Source: Gammaproteobacteria bacterium (lineage in GTDB: Bacteria > Pseudomonadota > Gammaproteobacteria > Steroidobacterales > GCA-2729495). From it: a stretch of 5,800 nucleotides of DNA. Position numbers and translations under genes: made by a program. Location of the stretch: positions 1-5,800 of the forward strand of contig JAHDYN010000141.1 of the NCBI GenBank assembly GCA_023383735.1, in the 5' to 3' direction. Of the stretch, positions 1-5,800 are shown in pieces. The number at the start of each line of letters is the position of its first letter. Position 1 is the stretch's first letter. The notes below the pieces were generated by a model that saw only the letters and a list, made by a program, of their open reading frames with translations, was not told the origin of the DNA and did no database searches.

Positions 1-335
1 AAGCGGTCGGCCACATCCGCCGAGCCCGAGATGTTGATGTCGCCGGCACGGATCAGCGTCTGCGGGTCGCCGGTCAGCAGCCGCAGCATGGTGATCGGCG
101 GGCCGGACAAGCCGGCGCTCGCCGCGGCGGATTCAGCTGCTCCGCCCGGCTCGCAGAGCTGCACGACACCGTCCACCACCACCATGCGCAAGGCCACCGG
201 TGTGCCGTCGATGCGCAGATCCAGCGACTGCCCATCCAGTGCGGCGGCCACGGCAAGCGCCTCCGGCGACCGTGCGATACCGTGGTTGATCAGGCTTTCG
301 AGCGGCCGGAAGGCCAGGGGTGAGAAGCGGTCCAT
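1..335 (-). CDS. ubiJ: UbiJ, ubiquinone biosynthesis accessory factor (SCP2 domain), N-terminal part
   Basis: The 111 complete codons visible read MDRFSPLAFRPLESLINHG at the N terminus and continue into an SCP2-like sterol-carrier fold, ending near INISGSADVADR, where the window cuts the gene. Known UbiJ proteins are about 200 residues, so roughly the C-terminal half is missing here. In the family, UbiJ is a soluble lipid-binding partner that, with UbiK, helps assemble the Ubi complex for the O2-dependent steps of ubiquinone synthesis; it has no known catalytic activity. The call rests on the SCP2-like pattern and on position 20 bases after ubiE, the usual ubiE-ubiJ-ubiB order; ubiB would be expected next, outside the window. 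No convincing Shine-Dalgarno sequence precedes the ATG, which suggests translation coupled to ubiE. The ATG was chosen because it gives a family-like N terminus and clears the ubiE stop. Confidence 0.85.
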   Translation of the reverse strand, partial: MDRFSPLAFRPLESLINHGIARSPEALAVAAALDGQSLDLRIDGTPVALRMVVVDGVVQLCEPGGAAESAAASAGLSGPPITMLRLLTGDPQTLIRAGDINISGSADVADR

Positions 336-355
336 TGGCGTTCGCGTTTCAGTGT

Positions 356-1093
356 TCAGTAACGGTGGCCGATGTGCAGCGCGACGATGCCACCGCTGAG
401 ATTGTGGTAGCGGACATCCTCGAGCCCGGCATCCTGCATCATGTCGCGCAGCGTTTCCTGGTCGGGATGCATGCGGATCGATTCGGCCAGGTAGCGGTAG
501 CTCGCCGCATCCTTCGCAACCAGTTCGCCGAGTGCCGGCAGGATCTTGAAGGAATAGACATCGTAGAGCGGCTCGAGCACCTTCAGTGGCTTCGAGAACT
601 CGAGCACCATCACGCGTCCGCCCGGGCGCACAACGCGGGCCATGGCGCGCAGCGCCGCCGGCTTGTCGGTGCAGTTGCGCAGGCCGAAGCCGATCGTCAC
701 GCAGTGAAAGCTCGCATCGCGAAAGGGCAGGCACTCGGCATTGGCCTGCAGTGAATGCGTGTTGCCGACGATGCCGCGGTCGACCAGCCGCCGCCGGCCG
801 ACTTCAAGCATCTCGCGGTTGATGTCCGTGTGCAGCACGAGCCCGTCCGGGCCCACCTGTCTCGCCATGCCGGCCGACAGGTCGCCGGTACCGCCGGCCA
901 CATCCAGCGCCTTGTCGCCAGGCCGCAATCCGGTGCGCGCCAGGGTGAAGTGCTTCCAGATGCGGTGCAGGCCGCCCGACATCAGGTCGTTCATGATGTC
1001 GTACTTCGGTGCAACGGAGTCGAACACGGCCCGCACACGGTCCGACTTCTCGGTGGTGGCCACCGTCTCAAAGCCGAAATGTGTCTGTTCCAT
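356..1093 (-). CDS. ubiE: UbiE, demethylmenaquinone / 2-methoxy-6-polyprenyl-1,4-benzoquinol C-methyltransferase
   Basis: This 245-residue protein is full length for the family (E. coli UbiE is 251). It uses S-adenosylmethionine to C-methylate the quinone ring in ubiquinone synthesis, and demethylmenaquinone where menaquinone is made. Visible motifs: the usual N terminus THFGFETV (4-11); UbiE signature 1 from Y31 to W46 (YDIMNDLMSGGLHRIW); the class I SAM-binding loop LDVAGGTGDL (63-72); the second signature around GFGLRNCTDKPAAL followed by RVVRPGGRVMVLEFSKP; and the conserved end NLSGGIVALHIGHRY. The ATG at 1093 is supported by AGGAAG at 1107-1102, eight bases upstream. It lies 30 bases after the RNA methyltransferase gene and 20 bases before ubiJ, so it is probably co-transcribed with both. 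Nothing is broken or missing. Whether it also serves menaquinone synthesis cannot be decided from this window. Confidence 0.97.
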   Translation of the reverse strand: MEQTHFGFETVATTEKSDRVRAVFDSVAPKYDIMNDLMSGGLHRIWKHFTLARTGLRPGDKALDVAGGTGDLSAGMARQVGPDGLVLHTDINREMLEVGRRRLVDRGIVGNTHSLQANAECLPFRDASFHCVTIGFGLRNCTDKPAALRAMARVVRPGGRVMVLEFSKPLKVLEPLYDVYSFKILPALGELVAKDAASYRYLAESIRMHPDQETLRDMMQDAGLEDVRYHNLSGGIVALHIGHRY

Positions 1094-1123
1094 GCGCCGC
1101 GCTTCCTGGCCTGCCGGGGTCTG

Positions 1124-1912
1124 TTACTGCCTGCGTATCGTACCCTGCCGGACCCGCTCGAACAGGCATACGGCAACGGCCGCCGCGATATTCAGCGATT
1201 CCGTCGACCCCGGCATGGGGATGGTGACGGTTTCCCGGGCCGCATCGAGCACGGCCCGCGACAGGCCGGCGCCCTCGTTGCCGAACACCAGGCCGACGGT
1301 GCCGGTCAGGTCCGCAGCGTAGATGGACTGCTGCGCGTGCAGCTGCGTGGCGATGATGCGCCCCGGAAAGCGCTGGATCAGCTCGCCGAGGTCGATGCCA
1401 TCGTGGATGTCGAGCAGGAAGTGGGCGCCCATGCCGGCTCTCAGCACCCGCTGCGACCAGGCATCGGCGCAGTGTTTCGACAGGTAGACCTCGCGCAGGC
1501 CGGCAGCCGCCGTCGAGCGGAGTATCGAGCCGAGATTGCCCGGATCCTGTATGTCTTCGAGGATCACGCAGGCGCCCGGCTGCGCGGGGATCGTGTTGCG
1601 CACAGGCACCTTGATGACGGCCAGTATGCCGGTGGGTGTATCGACCGAGGAGAGCCTGGCAAACAGCTTCGCGCTGAAGGTCACGGTCTCGATGGGCGCG
1701 AGGGCGGCGAGCAGCGCGGCGATTTCAGCGTCGCCGCGCCGGTCTTCGTTGATGATCAGCTGTTCCGGCGGTCCGCGATGCTGGTGGCAGGCCTCGACCA
1801 GATGCACGCCTTCCAGCAGGGCGAGGCCCGACTTGCGCCGCTCGCGGCCGGACTGCTGGAGCCTGAGAAGTTCGCGGAAACGCGGGTTTTCCGCTGAGGT
1901 GATCGTCGTCAT
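1124..1912 (-). CDS. TrmH/SpoU-family RNA 2'-O-ribose methyltransferase
   Basis: This 262-residue protein belongs to the SPOUT superfamily, which methylates the 2'-OH of a ribose in tRNA or rRNA using SAM bound in a trefoil knot, usually as a dimer. The N terminus (ITSAENPRFRELLRL, then LLEGVHLVEAC near 32-42) is the substrate-binding extension seen in RlmB- and TsnR-like proteins. The catalytic domain shows motif 1 at 118-135 (LEDIQDPGNLGSILRSTA, with N126 and R132), motif 2 at 208-217 (LVFGNEGAGL) and motif 3 at 231-243 (IPMPGSTESLNIA). All catalytic-type residues are present. The RNA target cannot be read from the sequence, so no symbol is given. The ATG lies 24 bases after the adenosyltransferase stop with only a weak ribosome site, which suggests translational coupling. 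Its place between cobalamin and ubiquinone genes says little about its role. Confidence 0.93.
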   Translation of the reverse strand: MTTITSAENPRFRELLRLQQSGRERRKSGLALLEGVHLVEACHQHRGPPEQLIINEDRRGDAEIAALLAALAPIETVTFSAKLFARLSSVDTPTGILAVIKVPVRNTIPAQPGACVILEDIQDPGNLGSILRSTAAAGLREVYLSKHCADAWSQRVLRAGMGAHFLLDIHDGIDLGELIQRFPGRIIATQLHAQQSIYAADLTGTVGLVFGNEGAGLSRAVLDAARETVTIPMPGSTESLNIAAAVAVCLFERVRQGTIRRQ

Positions 1913-1936
1913 TCCGGCTTCAGGACCTGCGCGGGC

Positions 1937-2488
1937 CTATTTGCCGCGGGCCTTCCAGATGACTTCCGTGCCGCCACTGGTCCGGCACAGCACGCGCGAC
2001 ATGACGAAGAGCAGGTCGGACAGCCGGTTCAGGTAGCGCAGCGCTTCCACATTGATGGCTTCTGCCTGTTGCAGGCTCAGGAGTCGCCTCTCGGCCCTGC
2101 GGCAGACGGCGCGCGCCAGATGACAGTTGGCAGCGGCAGGCGTTCCGCCGGGCAGTATGAAATCTTTCAGTGGCGGCAGATCCGCGTTGAGCGTGTCCAG
2201 CAGGATCTCGAGGTCAGTGGTGTCGGCGGCGAGGATCACCTGGCGCCCGGGGGTGGCGAGTTCGCCGCCCAGATCGAACAGCCGGTGTTGGATGGCCTGC
2301 AGGCTGTCGCTGAGCGAGGCCGGCAGATCCGGGCTTGCCAGCACGAGGCCGATGCAGCAATTGAGCTCGTCGACCGTGCCATAGGCCTCGACCCTGGCGC
2401 AGTCCTTGCGGACGCGTTCGCCCGAAGCGAGTCCGGTCGTGCCGTCATCGCCGGTACGGGTGTAGATCTTCGTCAGGCGGTTGCCCAT
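1937..2488 (-). CDS. pduO: PduO-type cob(I)alamin adenosyltransferase
   Basis: This 183-residue cytoplasmic enzyme transfers the 5'-deoxyadenosyl group of ATP to cob(I)alamin, giving adenosylcobalamin. It belongs to the PduO/MMAB family, not the unrelated CobA/CobO/BtuR family. Visible family blocks are the ATP-binding N terminus IYTRTGDDGTTGL (8-20), AYGTVDELN (35-43), FDLGGELATPG (71-81), ILPGGTPAAANCHLARAVCRRAER (111-134, split here only by description), and YLNRLSDLLFVMSR (152-165). These include the arginines and the asparagine that contact ATP and corrinoid in known members. The length fits single-domain members; the extra C-terminal domain of some PduO proteins is absent. The ATG is firmly set by AGGAGG four bases upstream. 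It follows btuB by 54 bases with no terminator between them. Together with btuB it forms an import-and-activate pair, so it is probably expressed from the riboswitch-controlled transcript. Confidence 0.95.
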   Translation of the reverse strand: MGNRLTKIYTRTGDDGTTGLASGERVRKDCARVEAYGTVDELNCCIGLVLASPDLPASLSDSLQAIQHRLFDLGGELATPGRQVILAADTTDLEILLDTLNADLPPLKDFILPGGTPAAANCHLARAVCRRAERRLLSLQQAEAINVEALRYLNRLSDLLFVMSRVLCRTSGGTEVIWKARGK

Positions 2489-2492
2489 GACG

Positions 2493-2498
2493 CCTCCT
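2493..2498 (-). promoter_or_regulatory. Strong Shine-Dalgarno site of the adenosyltransferase gene
   Basis: The hexamer AGGAGG lies four bases before the ATG at 2488. It is the best ribosome site among the downstream genes. It implies that this gene can be translated independently of btuB, even when the btuB ribosome site is masked. Confidence 0.8.
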
Positions 2499-2542
2499 CT
2501 GGCGCGACCGAGTGTAACCGGATGCGCTGCGAGCTCCCAGTC

Positions 2543-4477
2543 TCAGAACTCGAAGCGCAGGCCGGCGTAAGCCCCGACGCCCGGCGTGTTGTAGCCATAG
2601 ACGTCCTCGTATGAGGTACCGAACAGGTTGTCGATGCGGGTATAGATGCGGGTGGCGTCGTTCAGGCGCCAGGTCGCGGCAAGGCTGGCGAGTTTATAGG
2701 CACCCAGTTCCACGGTCTCCTTGATGAAGGAGGGCGGCCAGTAGTCGTCATTGCGGGTGCCCGTGTAGCTGAGGTTGGCATTCAGTTCCAGGCGTCCGTC
2801 GCGCGAACTCCAGTCGGCACCCAGGCTGCCGGTGTGCCGTGGACGACGGATCTCGCGCACGTCTTCACCCGTCTCTGCATCCGGTTCGGTCGCGTCGGTG
2901 TAGGTGTAGGTCGCAGAAAGCTTCAGTGAGGGCAAGGGTTGCGCCATTGCCGTTACTTCGACGCCGCGGCGCTTGCTGGTGCCGGGCAGGTTTACGGCGG
3001 TGGTCTGGAAAGTCTCCTCGTCAAAGGCGTAACCGTAGATCTCGTTCTGCATATCGGCATGGAAGTAGGTGAGGCCCAGGCGGGCGCCGATGCCGGCAAA
3101 TGCCTGATCGATACCGAGTTCCCAGGCCGTCGACCTCTCCGGCTTCAGGTCGGGATTGCCGGTGAACTGACCGGGAAAATAGCCATAGCGCTCGATGAAG
3201 GTCGGCGCTTTCTGTCCCCGGCCCAGCGCTGCGTGCAGGCGGGTGCCCGTCGTTTCGTCGGTCCAGGCGGTGGTGGCCCGGTAGGTGTTGATGTTGTCGA
3301 AGCTGCTGTTGTCGTCGTGACGGGCGCTCAGCGATATCGATACCCGCGACAGCGGGCTGAAGAGTCCCTCGGCAACGACCGCGGTATTGCGATCGCTCTC
3401 GTCCTGGTTGGGGTCGCCCCACGGGCCTGGCGCGCCCCGCTGACTGAAATCCTCGCGCTCATGGTCCACTGCCAGGGTCAGGGAGTTTCCCGCCGACCTG
3501 TCGCTGACCGGCGTGAAGTGATACGTCGACTGCCAGTAAAACCCGAAGCGGTCGGCGTCAGTCTCGCCGTTGGCACCGAGTTCGTTGGAGTTGTCCGTAT
3601 CGCTGCGGGTCCATGCCGCGCGCAGCGACTGGATCCAGCGATCCTCGAGCAGGCTGAGTGTGGCCGTGGCGCCGAAGTAGCCCAGCGACATATCGGTTTC
3701 GTCGCGGGTATCGGCCGGCAGTCCCGTCAGCCAGCTGACGCTGTCGAACTCCTTGTGGATGTCCGAGTATCGGCCGTTGAACGCCAGGTCGAGCTTGTCG
3801 GTGGGGGCGGCCAGTACCGCCAGGCTCGCTGTCCGGTTTTCGTAGCCATCGTCCTCCCCGCCGCTGCGCGAGCTGTTGGTGCCGTCCGAATCGATGCTGG
3901 AGACAGACAGCCCGGCGCGGGTACCGAGCAGCGCCCCGCTGATGCGCGTCCCCGCAGACCAGGTGCCGAAGCTGCCGCCTTCACCAAAACCGCTGACGGA
4001 CAGCGCCTCGTCCGGCTGTCGCGTGATGACGTTGATGACGCCCGCCAGCGCATCGCTCCCCCAGAGTCCGCTCTGTGCGCCGCGCACGACTTCGATGCGG
4101 TCGATGTCCCAGGTGCCCAGGTTCTCGAAGGCGAACTCCGCGTTGCCGGCCGGATCGTTGGCCTCGATGCCATCGATGAGCACCAGAACCTGGTTGGCCT
4201 CGGCGCCGCGCATGCGCAGCTGTGTCTGCGAGCCGATGCTGCCGGACTGGCTGATGGCGACACCCGGTACATTGCGCAGCAGGTCGATGGCGAAGGCGGA
4301 TTCGCGACGCTCGATCTGTTCGCGGTCGATGACGCTGATGGAGCTGCCGACCGCCGACAGCGGCACGGGTATGCGCGAGGCGGTGACGACGATGGTTTCC
4401 GGCGGGCGGTCTGCCGCGCTGGCGGTGGCGAGCACGAAGGCGGCAAGCAGGCACGGGACAAGACTGACAGTACGCAC
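2543..4477 (-). CDS. btuB: BtuB-type TonB-dependent cobalamin outer-membrane receptor
   Basis: This 644-residue receptor imports corrinoids across the outer membrane using TonB energy (E. coli BtuB is 614 with its signal). The signal peptide is MRTVSLVPCLLAAFVLATASA, here written in full as it is 21 residues split at A20/A21, with likely cleavage after residue 21. The TonB box ETIVVTA is at 27-33 (compare DTLVVTA in BtuB). The plug spans about 36-155, with RMRGAEANQVLVLIDG (88-103) and IEVVRGAQSGLWGSDALAGVINVIT (128-152). The rest is a 22-strand-type barrel ending in YAGLRFEF with the terminal phenylalanine needed for outer-membrane assembly. Acidic residues D196, D198, D209 and D210 in an early barrel loop resemble the calcium-binding loop region of BtuB; that is inference. 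Translation starts at GTG, six bases after AGGGAG; no in-frame ATG fits the signal peptide better. The cobalamin riboswitch upstream and the adenosyltransferase downstream make cobalamin the likely substrate over a siderophore. Confidence 0.95.
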   Translation of the reverse strand: MRTVSLVPCLLAAFVLATASAADRPPETIVVTASRIPVPLSAVGSSISVIDREQIERRESAFAIDLLRNVPGVAISQSGSIGSQTQLRMRGAEANQVLVLIDGIEANDPAGNAEFAFENLGTWDIDRIEVVRGAQSGLWGSDALAGVINVITRQPDEALSVSGFGEGGSFGTWSAGTRISGALLGTRAGLSVSSIDSDGTNSSRSGGEDDGYENRTASLAVLAAPTDKLDLAFNGRYSDIHKEFDSVSWLTGLPADTRDETDMSLGYFGATATLSLLEDRWIQSLRAAWTRSDTDNSNELGANGETDADRFGFYWQSTYHFTPVSDRSAGNSLTLAVDHEREDFSQRGAPGPWGDPNQDESDRNTAVVAEGLFSPLSRVSISLSARHDDNSSFDNINTYRATTAWTDETTGTRLHAALGRGQKAPTFIERYGYFPGQFTGNPDLKPERSTAWELGIDQAFAGIGARLGLTYFHADMQNEIYGYAFDEETFQTTAVNLPGTSKRRGVEVTAMAQPLPSLKLSATYTYTDATEPDAETGEDVREIRRPRHTGSLGADWSSRDGRLELNANLSYTGTRNDDYWPPSFIKETVELGAYKLASLAATWRLNDATRIYTRIDNLFGTSYEDVYGYNTPGVGAYAGLRFEF

Positions 4478-4483
4478 AAAACA

Positions 4484-4489
4484 CTCCCT
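4484..4489 (-). promoter_or_regulatory. btuB Shine-Dalgarno site (sets the GTG start)
   Basis: AGGGAG lies six bases before the GTG at 4477, good spacing that fixes this unusual start codon. The same hexamer occurs a second time in the leader at 4648-4643, where it is followed by no start codon of a supported gene. Confidence 0.8.
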
Positions 4490-4531
4490 GCACGCTCACA
4501 CCCGAGCGCGATTGCTGTGTACGTCAGGGAG
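4484..4531 (-). promoter_or_regulatory. Putative Shine-Dalgarno-sequestering structure before btuB
   Basis: In the transcript, CUCCCUG (4531-4525) is an exact complement of CAGGGAG (4490-4484), which contains the whole btuB ribosome site; two G-U pairs could extend the helix. Directly stacked on it is a second hairpin, CGCGCUC (4510-4504) with GAGCGUG (4497-4491), seven pairs including one G-U, loop of six. Together they would hide the ribosome site while leaving the GTG just outside. No U-run follows, so this is not an intrinsic terminator. The complementarity is seen directly; its role as the riboswitch output is inferred from position. Confidence 0.6.
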
Positions 4532-4672
4532 CAGAAGGAACAGCCAGCCGGCGGTTTCGGGCCGCGCAGCCGACATCGTACGGACAGGCCGAGGCAGAGC
4601 GCTTGTCAAACGCAGCCGACAGGGCTCGTACCGTCACGCAGTCTCCCTCCGAGACCTGACGATCCGATGACA
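4491..4672 (-). promoter_or_regulatory. Long btuB 5' leader between riboswitch P1 and ribosome site
   Basis: This stretch of about 180 bases follows the aptamer and holds no supported gene and no intrinsic terminator (no hairpin followed by a U-run). Besides the two regulatory hairpins listed separately, it contains an exact 11-base direct repeat, TGTCGGCTGCG on the coding strand, at 4621-4611 and 4575-4565, and short inverted GUACG/CGUAC segments that could form a further helix. The leader is long for a simple aptamer-plus-ribosome-site arrangement, leaving room for alternative pairings. I cannot assign the kissing-loop partner of the aptamer from reading alone. Confidence 0.6.
4632..4661 (-). 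promoter_or_regulatory. Hairpin just after the aptamer (candidate expression-platform stem, P13-like)
   Basis: Reading the transcript, CGUCA (4661-4657) pairs with UGACG-complement UGACG at 4636-4632, and the inner GUCUC (4655-4651) pairs with GAGAC (4645-4641) around the loop GGAGG. It begins 11 bases after the 3' strand of P1, where cobalamin riboswitches usually carry the regulatory stem that contacts the aptamer. The loop and 3' arm contain AGGGAG, a copy of the btuB ribosome site. The 5' arm CGUCAGG is complementary over seven bases to the anti-ribosome-site segment at 4528-4522. The stems are visible; the role is inferred. Confidence 0.5.
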
Positions 4673-4895
4673 CCTGCCGGCCGGTATACGGGCTCGCGCG
4701 GGGGAGGTTCAGTGGTGAACCTCCGGGGTGCATCGCCTTCCCATGCAGACTGCACAGTGGCTGATGTGATGCGCCCTGATCCTGCGCTTACCGTTGCGGG
4801 GGCAGCGGCGGCTTTGTCGGCCCGTTATTGTCCGGGCAGACTCACCGCACTTCCCGTTAAACCCTCGGGTCGGAAAACCTTCAGGCACCGGCAGG
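4673..4895 (-). promoter_or_regulatory. Cobalamin (B12) riboswitch aptamer
   Basis: All landmarks of the cobalamin riboswitch family occur in order on the minus strand. P1 closes perfectly over eight pairs: CCTGCCGG (4895-4888) with CCGGCAGG (4680-4673). GGTGCC follows at 4889-4884, then TTAACGGGAA (4860-4851), GCGGTGAGTCTGC near 4848-4836, the highly conserved GCTGCCCCCGCAACGGTAAG (4806-4787), CCACTG (4760-4755), GGGAAGG (4742-4736), and the B12 box AGCCCGTATACCGGCC (4694-4679). Between GGGAAGG and the B12 box sits a variable peripheral hairpin with a perfect nine-pair stem and four-base loop (4724-4703). The family binds adenosylcobalamin or a related corrinoid and represses when it is bound. 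It lies directly upstream of btuB, the classic target. Since no terminator follows, control at translation is more likely than transcription attenuation. Which corrinoid form it prefers was not judged. Confidence 0.96.
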
Positions 4896-4904
4896 AACGG
4901 GCGC

Positions 4905-4933
4905 ACCATAAGCGCCGTTGCCGCGATGGTCAA
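4905..4933 (-). promoter_or_regulatory. Sigma70-like promoter of the riboswitch-btuB transcript
   Basis: TTGACC (4933-4928, five of six to TTGACA) and TATGGT (4910-4905, four of six to TATAAT) are separated by exactly 17 bases. A start about seven bases further, near 4898, would begin the RNA just before the P1 strand of the aptamer at 4895. The -35 box lies only 18 bases after the btuD stop. The consensus match is direct; use as a promoter is inferred. Confidence 0.7.
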
Positions 4934-4951
4934 TGGGTGGAACTCCGGGTA

Positions 4952-5713
4952 TCAGCCCGGCAGCAGAACCGAAGCGCCATCTGCGCCGTCAAACAGCTGG
5001 TGTGGGATGCCGAAAAGACGTTCCAGATTTTCCGCCGTGAGTACGGTTGATGTGCGGCCCAGTTGCCAGCTGCCATCAGCGAAGAGCAGCAATGCCCGGT
5101 CGGCATGACGCATTGCCAGCGCCGGATCGTGCAGGCTCATGAGTACGGCCGCGCCGTCGTCTGCCCGCTCCCTGAAGATCCTGAGAGTGGCGACCTGATG
5201 ACGGGGGTCAAGGTGGTTGACCGGCTCGTCGAGCAGAAAAACGGAGGGGTCCTGCGTCAGCAGTCGCGCGATCGCGACGCGGCGGCGCTCGCCACCGGAC
5301 AGCGTTGCGAGGCTGCGCCGGGCGAAGCCGTCGAGGTCCATTGCAGTCATCGCCTGGTCGGCGAGCGCATGATCAGATGCAGAGGCGCTGGCCAGAGCCG
5401 CCATATGCGGGTGCCGGCCCATCAGCACGGTATCGCTGACGGTGGCCGGGAAGCGCTCGGCATCGTCCTGCAGCAACAGCCCGAGCCGCTGCGCAAGCTG
5501 GCGGCGGCGGAGCCCGCACAGGTCCACGCCGTTCAGCATGACCACCCCGCCGGCGGGCGGCAGCAAACCCGCAAGCGTGTGCAGGGTCAGCGTTTTGCCG
5601 ACCCCGTTCGGGCCCAGCATGCAAAGGATCTCGCCGCTGCGCAGTTCCAGCGAGAGTTCACGGACGAGCGTTCGTCCGGCGACGGTGATGCTGAGCTGTT
5701 CGCACTTGAGCAT
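4952..5713 (-). CDS. btuD: BtuD-like ABC transporter ATP-binding protein (cobalamin import)
   Basis: This 253-residue ATPase is full length for the FecE/BtuD/HmuV family, which drives inner-membrane import of corrinoids, siderophores or haem with a BtuC-type permease and BtuF-type binding protein. It shows Walker A GPNGVGKT (34-41), Q-loop glutamine Q82, signature LSGGE (138-142), Walker B VFLLDEP (158-164), D-loop with D169 and switch histidine H195, so it should be catalytically competent. Sequence alone does not separate cobalamin from siderophore or haem members; the B12 riboswitch and btuB next door favour cobalamin. The ATG at 5713 is the only possible start: the in-frame codons back to the stop at 5750-5752 include no start codon. 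The ribosome site is weak. No permease or binding-protein gene is in the window. The gene lies upstream of the riboswitch promoter, so it is probably not under that riboswitch. Confidence 0.85.
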   Translation of the reverse strand: MLKCEQLSITVAGRTLVRELSLELRSGEILCMLGPNGVGKTLTLHTLAGLLPPAGGVVMLNGVDLCGLRRRQLAQRLGLLLQDDAERFPATVSDTVLMGRHPHMAALASASASDHALADQAMTAMDLDGFARRSLATLSGGERRRVAIARLLTQDPSVFLLDEPVNHLDPRHQVATLRIFRERADDGAAVLMSLHDPALAMRHADRALLLFADGSWQLGRTSTVLTAENLERLFGIPHQLFDGADGASVLLPG

Positions 5714-5758
5714 TCTGGTACTGCTGCCTGCAAGAAGCCGGGTGCGCGACTATGACGC

Positions 5759-5784
5759 AAAAAAAAACCCCGCGTGAAGCGGGG
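5759..5784 (-). terminator. Intrinsic terminator of an upstream gene outside the window
   Basis: On the minus strand CCCCGC (5784-5779) pairs with GCGGGG (5773-5768) around a five-base loop and is followed at once by nine T residues (5767-5759), a textbook intrinsic terminator reading toward btuD. It ends 45 bases before the btuD start, so btuD should begin its own transcript or depend on read-through. A further AAAAACCC at 5799-5792 could pair with GGGTTTTT at 5770-5763 in competition with the terminator stem; this may be chance or an A-tract for two-way use. The other side lies beyond the window. Confidence 0.85.
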
Positions 5785-5800
5785 CTTGTACGGGTTTTTG

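Noticed and set aside
755..1897. 380-codon open frame on the plus strand opposite the RNA methyltransferase and ubiE
   Set aside because: Both opposite genes carry full family motifs; this frame shows none and is best explained by third-position GC bias.
2507..2545. TACACT before the adenosyltransferase gene as a possible -10 box
   Set aside because: At 17-base spacing the -35 position reads TGGGAG, only three of six matches, so an internal promoter is not supported.
4703..4724. Perfect nine-pair inverted repeat with a four-base loop, at first sight a terminator or operator
   Set aside because: It falls between GGGAAGG and the B12 box, the normal place for the variable peripheral hairpin of a cobalamin aptamer, and no T-run follows on either strand.
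4524..4733. 69-codon minus-strand frame in the btuB leader as a leader peptide
   Set aside because: It starts inside the aptamer and runs through the B12 box and P1, whose RNA structure explains the sequence; no ribosome site is convincing.
4945..4960. Short hairpin over the btuD stop codon (CCGGG/CCCGG)
   Set aside because: Only five pairs with no T-run after it, so it is not a credible intrinsic terminator.
2939..5050. 703-codon open frame on the plus strand covering btuB, the riboswitch and the end of btuD
   Set aside because: It lies antisense to a confidently identified receptor gene and a structured riboswitch, has no recognisable domains, and is arginine-, alanine- and glycine-rich as expected of a shadow frame in GC-rich DNA.

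Overview
The window reads as part of a GC-rich proteobacterial chromosome. It is most likely gammaproteobacterial, because it pairs ubiE with ubiJ and has a BtuB-type outer-membrane receptor; I cannot name a genus. All six genes I can support lie on the minus strand, so transcription runs from high to low coordinates. The long plus-strand reading frames are shadows of these genes.

In transcription order: an intrinsic terminator (5759-5784) closes an unseen upstream unit. btuD (5713-4952) follows and encodes the ATPase of a FecCD/BtuCD-type ABC importer. The 474 bases between btuD and btuB are not empty. They hold a sigma70-like promoter with exact 17-base spacing (4933-4905), a complete cobalamin riboswitch aptamer (4895-4673) with closed P1 stem and B12 box, and a leader of about 195 bases. 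That leader ends in a helix that buries the Shine-Dalgarno sequence of btuB. btuB (4477-2543, GTG start) encodes the TonB-dependent cobalamin receptor.

Closely spaced genes follow: a PduO-type cob(I)alamin adenosyltransferase (2488-1937), a TrmH/SpoU-family RNA 2'-O-methyltransferase (1912-1124), ubiE (1093-356) and the N-terminal part of ubiJ (335-1, cut by the window edge). The gaps are 54, 24, 30 and 20 bases, with no intrinsic terminator visible in any of them.

Functionally, the first half is a corrinoid salvage module: outer-membrane capture, inner-membrane import ATPase, and conversion to adenosylcobalamin, the usual ligand of this riboswitch class. The second half is an RNA methyltransferase plus ubiquinone biosynthesis (UbiE methylation and the UbiJ accessory factor). 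The gene families are well known. The points worth a second look are the apparent co-transcription of ubiquinone genes behind a B12 riboswitch, and a leader whose anti-Shine-Dalgarno segment has alternative partners next to the aptamer, which suggests a concrete translational switch.
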